From Puffinus mauretanicus (lineage: Eukaryota; Chordata; Aves; Procellariiformes; Procellariidae): 64,000 nucleotides of DNA. The notes under the pieces are model-generated. The model saw only the letters and a program-made list of their open reading frames with translations, was not told the origin of the DNA and searched no databases. The stretch lies in NCBI GenBank assembly GCA_023333565.1, contig JAJKFH010001431.1, forward strand, positions 248,001-312,000. Direction: 5' to 3'. The position numbers and the translations under genes are program-made. This document shows, piece by piece, positions 51,010 to 61,567 of the stretch (its first letter is position 1; each line of letters starts with the position of its first letter).

Positions 51010-54000
51010 CCTAAAACTTCTCATGCCAAGTGTGTGGTTTAGGCTGAGCTATACTGAACGCTTAAATTAAAACAGTGAAAAAGTTTTCCAGAATGAACAT
51101 AGGGGAAAAAGTCTTAGTATTTTAAAACAAAAAATACACTTTAAAAATTTTCTCTGAGAGGTTGCTAAAGTGAGTGCTTTTATCACTTTGTCTAGCAGTC
51201 TGCCTAGATTTAGATGAGACAGATCGCGTGTTTGCATTTGAGCACTTAAATGTCCAAAAAGACTATCCTGCTGAGTATGTGCTGCACCTCCATCTAATTT
51301 CTCGTACTAAGCTCTCTTATCGTGCATAGGCATGCTTTACTCCAACCTCAGAAGGCCATGTAATTGCAGCTGTCAGTTTCTGTGGATTTGGGGAATGGAC
51401 TTGAGAGAATGGACTCACTTTCCTCTGTTATGAGCAATTGCTTTGCTGTCTTCTGAAACTTCAGCTTTTAAGAAGGAAATTTTTTTGATTTTTAAAAACA
51501 GTCAGGAAGATGCTGGTTTTAGACAAAAAGGTCTGGTAATGTAGCCATCCTTCATGGTTTGCTGACTGTTTGGAGGTATAAGGGAATGTTGGGCGGGAAC
51601 TAGAACTGACTGAAGAACTGAAAGAATGAAGAATCGTATCTTCCATAGGTAAAAAATGAGTATCGAGAAAAGATAGTTTGGGAGTAGGAGAAAGTTTGGG
51701 ATGAGGAAAACAGGCAAAAGCATATGTCTGCTAGAGGAAACTGCTTTCCAGAGCCTGGAGTAAACCCAAAGTTTTGGAGTCTTGCCATGTCTTTGCTGTC
51801 AGGAAATATTTGTGAAACGCAGAGGCAAATTGTCTCATTCCTCCTCTGCTGCTGGACAGTATCTTCTTCTGCTGTCAGTACCTTATTTCATGTGGCAGAG
51901 GTCTTTGAATGTAAAAATGCCAGCTTAGCTGACTGGTTGAATTTAGCAAGTTGCCAGATATGAGTACAATTGTTTTGTGGCAGTAAAACTGATGCATAAG
52001 ATGCACACTGATGAAGACTTTCAGGCATGCTTTTTTTTTCTCACAGGAAGAATGATGTTTCTGATACTGGGGGATCTCAGGCAGCAGTTCTCTGAACTTT
52101 TTTTTTTTTTAATTGGCAAACGACTAAGGACCAGACCTGTTGCTGTGAACGGTGCAGTGTCCTACCATCTTGCTACTGGATTTGAGTGACTATTACAGGT
52201 GACTTGTAGAATAATGACGAGCTTGTTAAGGAAACAAGGGATAAGTAAAGATGAGGAAAAAATGATCATACTTTTGCTTCATGAGTAATACAATTACCTG
52301 AAAACTTGTCAATTATCTTAAATACATTGCTTAACACATCTGTGGTTTTGTTATGCTGTGTATGCATATTGTGCTGGATTTTGCTGTCTGGGAGTAAACT
52401 TTTCTTGTAAAAACAAAGAAAAATCCACCAAACAAAAAAAAAATCATCTATGTAGGAAGATTTATCTCATGTCAAAGAGCATAAGCTACCTTTGATGTAC
52501 CTGCAAAGTAATGTACCTTTACGAAGATATCTTCAAGGTAGTTTTGACTTATACTGACCAAAATACTCTGAGGGCAGTTTTGACTATGGCTACCTCAACT
52601 GTCAAGGCAGATCTGCCTAATGGGGGCCTGATCTTACATGCAAATCAAGTATTGCGTGTAAAATGGAAAAGAAGGATGACCGGAAGGCCCAGCCTTGTTT
52701 ATTTTATTCTGATTACTTACAGAAGTAAGAGTAGTATTGTTAACCAAATATTTACTACTGTTCACAGAGTAGGCAGGTCATCTACAGTCTCATTATTCTT
52801 AGTGAAAGCTCCATTATGGTTGAAGGGAGGGAGTGTGGTTCTGTGTTTATTGGAATAAGAATCCACCTAATAGAGCAGATACTCACATTCCAAAAACTAC
52901 AGTGTTATCGGTTTATCGTGTAAAGGAGCAAAAAGATTGTGAATCTACCTATAAATCCCATGATAGTCAATGGGATTTTGTCATAGTATAAAAATACTCT
53001 TAATGGAGGGCTTTTGTAGTTGAAGAGCTTTACTTTTTCTTGAAGGAAATGAAACTTTGAAAGATGGGCTAAGTACGTTTTAACATACCCAACTGCAAAT
53101 TAGTTTGAACATTCTGTTCACTATGTGGAATAACAATAAATAAAATAGGGCAAATAACCGCTAGTACCTTTCATTGCAGTAAAAGAAACCTAAGTAGCAA
53201 TGTTCTTGTTTCTCACTTTATCAGAGGTTGATGCTTTAGTGGTAGTTGATTCTCTTCATTAAGGTTTTGCTGGCTGTGCATGTTTGTAAAAAGTTAGTTG
53301 CCTTGCTGATTTCCTGCCTGCTGGTAATGTGTCGAGTCAGATCGCTGAACTAATGCACCATATAAAAGGATGGATAACAGTAAGATTAGTATACTAATAT
53401 GTCTCTTCAGTTTAACTTATGTTCAAGTCTGGAACAATACTCGGGTTTGGTAAAAATTATGATTACAAACAGCCTGGTTTTTTAACCTTGAAGTTAGGTC
53501 TCAGTCGTGTAAGATTTAGTTTGATTGTTGCCAGGTTTCAGTTCCCTGGAGAACCATGTTTACATAGGTATATTTATCTTTTAGAAGATTATTCAGGTGT
53601 ATGTGTTTGCAGTGAATTGAAGCAAACTGGTTTTTTTTCCTCTAGCTTGATGAAAAAAGAGCAGCTTTTCAAAGCTGACTGGTTATCTTAATCACTTCAA
53701 TGTGAATTTGAAGTTGTTTAACAGTTGTAATAGAGGAACTCAGTGACAGTTTTTAAGTAGTGCTATTTTCTGTATGAACTACCTAGCATAAATACAAGCA
53801 TTTTTTTAGCCTTTCAATACCTTGGTTAAAGTATTTAATGATGTTAATAAAATTTTTTACTTGTTGTATTTCTCATGTATAAATTTCTGTCACTGATTGT
53901 GCTTGTATAATAAATTACAGTTTGCATAAGGTAAAAGTAAGGTAAAGTAAGGTAAAACTGTACTTACTAGCATATGTCGTGTTCTTAATGGATCCTTTTT

Positions 54001-55135
54001 AAGACTGGTGCTTGATATAAAAAGCTTAATCTTACTGTACATATGATAAGTGTGGGTCATACAGCAGTTTCATAAATCATCTGCATACAGAATTATTTTC
54101 TTCTTGGTGTGTGTCCTGTCTAATTTGTTGTAATTTGAAGACTGTTTCAGTAAGGAAATCCTATCCCAAGCTATGTATCACTTATGTTGTCTGAAAACAG
54201 ATCATGTTTTGATTTAACAATTTTTTTCCCACCCAAATCATAATTTGCTATGGTGGGTTCTCCCAAAATAATGTGTCTCAAATTCAGAATTTTTTTTTTT
54301 CTGTTACACTTACTTGTGGCCAGTTAAAATCTGGTTAATTTTACAGCACATGTTGCCCTTTTAACTCATATTCTGATGGCAGTTGTCAGTGTATTGATAA
54401 TGAGCAAAACTCTCTTGTTTGTTTTTTGTTTTGTTTTTTTTTCAAGCCAACCTCTTTATTTTTTTCTGTGAGTGGCTGTCTGTTTTTACATGATCCAAAT
54501 ATCCTTTCATATATCTTCAGTATCTTTTTCTGAATGAGGATGACCAAAATTGTATATAGCATTGTAACAGAGTTCTTCATGCAATTTTTCCATTCTTTAT
54601 TGAAAATACCATACAAAGCTACATCAGTTAAGATATTTGCTCTTCCACTGCTGTCACTACTTGGTCCCTCCTGGTCAGCGTGTGATTGATAATGGGTTTT
54701 GCATCCTGTCAGTGTCAAACAGAACATTCTTTATTGGGGGGTGGAAACCTCCTTGTTTTGCAGCATTAACAATTCAGAGTGAGATTCTACTTCACTAATT
54801 CATTTTTAGAGATTATTCAGTTCACCCTTTATGAGGTCTTCCATCACCTTTGGTCAACCTCCTTTTAATTAGTTCTACTTTTAGCACAGCTATTGTCACT
54901 TTATTTTAGCTTATACCTTGAAGACCTTTTCTAGGAATCACCATTTCTTTAGTTGAATTCCATGCAGAGTGTTGCATGGGAAACTCAACTTAGCACTGCT
55001 CTGTTTTCTTAAGCACTCCCATAGTTACTATGTTAGCCTAGCACAGTCTAACTTTGGTAAACTTGTAGTATGCTTTACAGACTTTCACGCTGGTATTTTA
55101 AGTTCTTCAACTTTTCTGAAATTTGGCATAGTAAT
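51010..55135 (+). other. Intron 1 between the two LTRs
   Basis: Ordinary AT-rich intronic DNA. Contains the AAGGTAAA triplet repeat at 53.93 kb and, from about 54.46 kb, the possible decayed old repeat. Open frames of up to 115 codons (52511-52858) have no recognised content. Confidence 0.65.
53928..53957 (+). repeat. Three copies of AAGGTAAA(A)
   Basis: The unit TAAGGTAAAAG/TAAGGTAAAG/TAAGGTAAAAC is repeated in tandem. Each unit resembles a 5' splice site (AAG/GTAA). This is a short local duplication with no other feature. Confidence 0.7.
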
Positions 55136-55730
55136 TGTGCTAGTTTTGGCTGGGATAGAGTTAATTTTCTTCATCCTAGCTAGTATGGGGCTGTGTTTTG
55201 GATTTGTGCTGGAAACAGTGTTGATAACACAGGGATGTTTTCGTTACTGCTGAGCAGAGCTTACACAGAGTCAAGGCCTTTTCTGCCTCTCACACCACCC
55301 CACCAATGAATAGGCTGGGGGTGCACAAGAAGTTGGGAGGGGACACAACTGGGACAGCTGACCGCAACTGACCAAAGGGATATTCCATACCATATGACGT
55401 CATGCTCAGTACATAAAGCTGGGGGAAGAAGAAGGAAGGGGGGACGTTTGAAGTGATGGCGTTTGTCTTACCAAGTAACTGTTACACGTGATGGAGCCTT
55501 GCTTTCCTGGAGATGGCTGAACACCTGCCTGCCGGTGGGAAGTAGTGAATGAATTTCTTGTTTTGCTTTCCTTGTGTGCACGGCTTTTGCTTTACTTACT
55601 AAACTGTCTGTATCTCAACCCACAAGTTTTCTCACTTTTACTCTTCTGATTCTCTCTCCCATCCCATTGAGGGGGGAGTGAGCAAGTGGCTGTGTGGGGC
55701 TTAGTTGCTGGCAGGGGCTAAACCAAGACA
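55136..55730 (+). mobile_element. Solo LTR of an endogenous retrovirus (subfamily B)
   Basis: This 595-base element begins TGTGCTAG and ends CCAAGACA and is flanked by exact 5-base duplications GTAAT at 55131-55135 and 55731-55735. The internal layout matches the LTR at 50458: CRE TGACGTCA (55395-55402), a degraded TATA-like ACATAAAG (from 55411), a purine-rich GGGGGAAGAAGAAGGAAGG block, an ACTAAAC in place of the ATTAAAC poly(A) signal, and a matching 3' end. Several CpG positions kept in the other copy read TG or CA here, as expected from methylation decay. No internal retroviral genes are present. It is in the QKI sense orientation and appears to interrupt an older repeat-like sequence. 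Confidence 0.87.
55395..55420 (+). promoter_or_regulatory. LTR promoter core: CRE and weak TATA
   Basis: The CRE TGACGTCA (55395-55402) is perfect, while the downstream box reads GTACATAAAGC where the related LTR has GTATAAAAAT. The TATA element is therefore weakened. CRE binding could persist as an enhancer even if the promoter is poor. Confidence 0.4.
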
Positions 55731-57060
55731 GTAATACAAATGGACTAATGTGTCTGGCTGGAATATTTATTCTTGAACTAAATTTTGGAGCATTTTTCTG
55801 CATGAGTACATTTGGTTATTGTACTTCCAACTCGGAGTTTGCAGTTTCTCTCTTTTCAACATTCATCTTTGACCTTTTCTGTTCAGATGATTTTGCTAAC
55901 AAGTTCCATTACTTCATCAGTCACCTGTTTTGAAATCTAAGCTTAAATAAAATTTGTTGTTCTTCTGTTTGTTCAAGGTTTATAACTTGATTTGATGGCC
56001 ATCTCCTTTGAAGTCTTCTCTGCTTACCAAAGCCAAATCTAAAACAACTTTGTATGTTGGTTCATCAACAATGTAATGGATAAATCTATCAGTTTATCAC
56101 ATGCAGGAACATTTGACTACTGCTATATTAAGAATTTATGTCTGTGCTAATTAAGCTTTGTAACTTAATAAATACAAGCTAAAAGATATGTTGGACATGT
56201 ATAATCTTTTAACACAGACGGGTAATACTTAATTTAGGGCTGTAGTTTGGTCAGCTGTGTTACCAAATTTCTTAAGCTACGGTGTTGCTGATGTATTTGG
56301 TTAAGTAGAGATTGTGATTAAGTAGAGATTTTTTTTATGTACTGCCTAACTCTGGGAAGTCTTCCAATACTTAAAAGTTAGTTTGAAGTTGCATAGTGCA
56401 TCTTGATAATGTATTTAATGTCAGAGCAGTGCAATAGTTAATGTATTTAATGTGGTAAATGACTAACTTTGTCAGTGGTGGTACTTGTCAACCAAAAATT
56501 GTTACTTTCTTAGAGTCCTGTGAATAAAAAGCTTACGGAGCCAGGGTAGGGCAGCGTGTAAAACAATACCGTGTGATACAGAGCAGTGTGTTTAAAAGTG
56601 GGATCGTATGACTGTTGTACATGATCAGTTAAAAAAAAGTAAATTGGGAATGAGAGGAACTAGTCAGTCCTATTCGAATGGATTAGATTCCAGTTGAAGT
56701 ATTGAAAGCCGTCAGGTCAGACTCTTATGAAACAGTACTTTGTATATGTAGAGACATTGCTTTTACAAACACTGGAATAGCTTTGTTTTGATCTACTAGC
56801 AGGTTAGAATTAGAGATGTTCACTTTATAACTAAGTCATTTGCTTATGATTAGATTTTTGCTTTCTCAGTTTTTGGTGTTTCATATCTTGTGATATTAGG
56901 TAAATTCCTCAGTTGATAACCAATTATCACAGTTTTTTTAGATGTCACAGGTACAAAAACTTAGTGCTAATATCCAGGTTTTTATGATTATAAAATGTCT
57001 CCATCAGCATCTCAATAGCAGTATAGTATATATTTTTTTTTTATAAAGTATACATAATGT

Positions 57061-57096
57061 TAATTCTTCATGACTAATCAGCTAATGCTGACTAAT
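57061..57096 (+). promoter_or_regulatory. Clustered QKI response elements
   Basis: On the sense strand, TAAT (57061-57064) is followed by ACTAAT (57073-57078), TAAT (57083-57086) and ACTAAT (57091-57096), with spacers of 8, 4 and 4 bases. Two full sites and two half sites thus lie within 36 bases, and a T9-CCC-TTT pyrimidine tract follows directly. The last site, TGACTAAT plus the pyrimidine tract, also resembles a branch point with its tract. This is the densest such cluster I noticed in the intron. Confidence 0.4.
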
Positions 57097-60000
57097 TTTT
57101 TTTTCCCTTTAACTCACTGACTAAGTGTGTATGTATGGTCCAGATATCTAGCTTTTTTAATGTAACAAGTGATCACTGTGTGCATATACTGTAGAAGATT
57201 CAGTTTTATGACAAGGAAAAGACTGATAAAGAGCTATGTGAAAAATTGACAGAGGACATGGGATATGCATCTTCACTTTCCAACAATTCCTGAAATACTT
57301 TATATTAGCTACAAAGTTTTGTGTTCCCTCAGATTGCCTTTGTGTGTGGGAGATATGGGAAATGTACTTTGGCCTTAAAACAATTAGTAAAATAGGGAGA
57401 AGACCCATGACATTTCTGTGTTACTGAATAGTTAATTATTTTTGGGTGATCATGGAAATAAAAAAAATGCCTTCACTCCTTTCATACAAAAGACAAAGAG
57501 TGCATTAACCAATGGAATGTTTTCTTGTAATTGCTACTTTTGTGGAGGATGGTTGTGGATGGCTTCCAAAATTGAGAAAATAACCTGCATGTGCTTTACG
57601 TTATTCTTTGTAAATGATGAGTGTTAAGATGCACCCTTGGAAAGCAGGAAAGAATCTAATGGTGCTGCTATTTAGTTCTTTCAAGTAGGTTTTTTTAGTA
57701 GTTTTCACTATTTGATTTCCTCTCAGTTCCAAGAATAAACAAAATTGAAATTCAGATGACTCCATCAAAATTTTAACTCTCCACTAAACTTCAAAACTGA
57801 TTGTTTTGGAGGGTCTCAACCAGGAATTTGTTTACATTAGTTTGTTTTGTTTTAAAGGTTGTAAAATAGTGTCTTGCCTTTGCTTCTAGGCATTCCTTGC
57901 ACATACTGGCGGGATAGCATAGGGTGTGGGACTTCTCTGCTGATTCCGAGGGGATTCTGATGTGAATTAGACTATTGTTTTCTGAAGTGCTCAGTATACT
58001 TTTGGAGAGAATGTCCTTCTGGCTTTGACTGGAGAGCTTCCCATTACATGACTTCATAGTTGTTCTACATAAATACATTTTATTTCATATGCTGAAGATA
58101 CCTGTAGAAATTGGACAGCAATTGTCTCGGTTGTGAATGGATGGATTTAAATGTAGGGAGTATGGAATAGTGTCTGGGTAGAGAAGGTCCATTGCAGACC
58201 AGTCAATCTGCATTGTTCACAAAGAGCAGTTTCAAAAACAGACAGTAAACTGAGGTAAAAGATTTTTGTTTAAAAAATACACACCTGAGGCACTAAAACC
58301 ATGGAAGTTCTGTCTGTTTGAGCTGATATTGTTAAGCTGATGTTTTTAAATAGCAACAAGTAATGTTGTTGTTTAAATCTTATAGAATGGATGGCTCCTT
58401 TCTTTCATCTTTCTGATCACGATTAGTTATTGGTACAGAATTGTATTACTGCTGATTCTCCTGCATCAAAGATATCCAAGTCGTTTATTATTATGGTTAG
58501 CTGCCGAACATTTGATTCATGCTACTGGGTATGGAAAACAGACAAACAAAAAAACCCCTCAAATAGATTTAGCAGCTTGATGCATGCCTAACTGTGCTAC
58601 TTGTAACTAAGTATTTGGGGGCAACTTGCTTCTGAAGGGAGCTAGAGTAGAAGATTTTTGAAAGTGTAGTAATTAACCCTGACATGAATGTGAGCCACCA
58701 AATCTGCTTCAGCAGTCGTGCTGTGCTGATGGACTTTACTAGTGGAAAATGTTTTGAAGAGTAAGGAAATTTTGTAACAAGCAGAGCAGTATAGGTCCAT
58801 TAACTTTAACTGAGTTATTGTGTAAGCTTGATCTAATGCTGAGACTTTAACAGAGAAATGAATATTATGGATTCATTTTCCTGATTTTTAATGTTGACTT
58901 TTAAAATGCTTAATTTTCCTTGACTCTTAAAAGTTTAGTTTAGCTGTACTGTTTTCTGTCTATTGGGTAGTTACCTTTAAGAAGCTTTCAGTTTTACGAA
59001 GATACTCATTTGGATGTGGATGGATAGTGTATGTCTCTTGCTAGATGATGTTAGTTGAAGGTGCCAAGTAGACTGCCGAAAGGCTCATTCAGCTATCCTC
59101 TTAGGAACTTCTAAACTGATTCTTATGTTAAAGATTTTTAGGTTTTTTGGAGCATAGTACTGGGATATGAGGAGACACAGGACTTCATCTCAAATGTACA
59201 GCTTTTTGAGTTTACCAAGAAAATGAGGAGAATGAATTTAATCTTCTTTATATTATTTTCTTAAGTGAATGCAGATTGCCACTGTCAGATGTAATGCAGC
59301 ATTGATGGACTTTTGATCAGACCTGTTCTGGCCATTCTGACATACCATCGTATTAAATAACATAAATGCAAGTTTTAGTAAGTGGAAACAAATGCATGAC
59401 TGTTTTAAATTTGCCAGTTAATTATGTCAGAGTTCAATGTCATGCTCTAAACCAAAACTGCTGATATATGAAAATTTGTCAGAAGTGGACTGTCTGTTTT
59501 ATCAGCTTTGATGCTTGATCATGTTTCTCTAAATCTTTATTTTTTTACTCTCTATTGGTTCCTGAAGGAAAGATGATAGGAATCTTGTTTGCCTGATGCT
59601 CAGGCATTTCACTGATTAGTAGCAGGGGGTGGGTAGAGTGAAGTGCTTGCCAACATTTTAGTTTGTACTCTGATGATGCATGCAGGGTACAGGTCCATGT
59701 GGCACAATATTAAAAATGACTTGGTTTTTTGCTAGCGTTGCTATTTCTGCTGCATCAACAATAGTAGCAAACAGCACTGGTGTTAACAGTGAAGACTGTT
59801 AAAATTGTGATGAATAAAAACAACTATTTCTTTGCCAAGTAAGCATACTAAAGCTGCTAGATTAGGAAACACATGAGTTGCAATGTTCCACCAGTAATAA
59901 AACACTTAAAAGCTTTCTGTTGACATTTATACAAAGAGAACAGATGAGTGTGCTCTGTTTGGTTTTGAAGTCAGTTTGATGCAAACCTTACAACTGCCCA

Positions 60001-61549
60001 CAACAGAAGGAGTTTTGCAGGCTCTTCTTGCAAAAAGAAATGACTGAATTTTGATACCGAGAATGCTGACAATTTGCTGAAAGTGCTGCCAACTTATCAT
60101 TGGACTGACAGTGTAATCATCGAAAGTGTACTGCTAGATTGGGCTCAGAGGAACAAAGGAGAAGAAACTAGAGTTTTTCCAAGGCATTAAAAGATGAATT
60201 GAACTTTGAAATGCAAACGCTTTTTTTTTTTTTTGGGTGACACTGCTGCATGACTTGTACACCATATTCTCAGTGCTCGTCTCCAGAACTTACAGATTCT
60301 TTTTCATTTCTTCTGAGAGAAAGTGCTGATCAATTTAGTGCATAAATGGGGCGATATCACGTTGTTTTGGTTCTTGTTTTAATTTTTTATGATAAAGGTT
60401 GTATTTAAATTTGGTATGTGCTCTGTCAACACGGTTCTTTTTGGGCATGGGGTGAACATCAGCACACCGCTCATTTTGTAGTTTGAGCACATGCTCTGTA
60501 TTAGCCTTCAGAACGCTTTCAAGAGAGGTTATAATCCACCTGTCTTCAGAGATTTTTTAGTAAGAGCAGAATATAATAGCAATATACTTTTTCTGCTTTT
60601 TTTCCCTCCATTCTTAGTTACGTTTTTCAGGTGCTTTATTTACAATATTGTTGGATGCTGTTTGAAGAAAACACTGTGTATTATATAAAACTAAGTGGTA
60701 TCTAGTTACAGTTGTCTGATTGATGGGTAATGCTTTAATGGAACATGGAATGGATTATCTGCCTGGATAAACCCTGAATCCATATTCAGTGGATTTGGAT
60801 CCTCTAAAGTGGTAATTGTATGTCTGTATGTTAGAATGTTTGTAACCTTCATTCACTAGTTTGGGGACCTATCTGATTGCAAAAGAATTGGAAAAAATGT
60901 ATTTTGTTGCTTAAAAGTACCTCTTAAATTACTAAATTGATGATCCAGCAGCAGTTGTGTGCAATAAAAATATTTTATAAAAATATTAACTTTTTGCACG
61001 CATTTTGTTGCATTTCACATTAAAAAAAAAAATTAAACTTCTTAGTAGTAAAGAATGAGAAGGGACTTGAATCAGTTGTTTTCCGTGCCTGCACCCTCAG
61101 CTCAGTGCTTGCTGATATCGTGAATTTGAGTGGAATTACTAAGGTTGTCTCTTATAGATAGTTATCAGAATTTTTCACTTTTCACAAAAAATTATTGTGG
61201 AAATATTGAAAACATTATTTATGCTTCGTTTTAGTGCCATAGTCTGTAAGAAAAAAATTATTGTAAGAATTAACTTTTCCTGTCAAAATACATAAAATTA
61301 TGCTGTATGTAAACAATTTGGTGTCATTGATATTTTGGGCATAACTTGATTTCTGTGAGAAAGTAGAAATCTGAAACTGAATGTTCTGTGCATCACTGAG
61401 ATCCAAGTATCGTGTGAATTTTTAGCTATATGAACATAACTTTTTCTCACCATACCTCTTAAATTTTTAACTTTAAAAAATTTGCTCATATTTTTTTTTT
61501 TTTCATGTGGAAACTAGCTTGTGATTGAGAATCTTTGAGTGTGGTGCTT

Positions 61550-61567
61550 TGCTTCCTTAAGGAAGCA
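61550..61567. repeat. Perfect 18-base palindrome
   Basis: TGCTTCCTTAAGGAAGCA is self-complementary. The two halves each contain GGAA, an ETS-type core, in head-to-head orientation (TTCCTTAAGGAA), which resembles a STAT-like or paired ETS site. No direct evidence for binding. Confidence 0.75.

Larger units (their letters stand above)
54460..56130. repeat. Possible decayed old interspersed repeat split by LTR
   Basis: Short phrases on either side of the 55136 LTR, such as GAGGATGACCAAAATTGTAT near 54536 and GCCAAATCTAAAACAACTTT followed by GTTGGTTCATCAACAA near 56032-56071, remind me of an ancient amniote LINE-related repeat common in turtles and birds, here in antisense-like form. The match is from memory and patchy. 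If right, the LTR is a nested insertion into it. Otherwise this is unremarkable intronic DNA. Confidence 0.25.

Noticed and set aside
50458..55730. A single provirus bounded by the two LTRs
   Set aside because: Each LTR has its own different target duplication (CCTA and GTAAT), their U3 regions differ, and the sequence between has no gag, pol or env frame.
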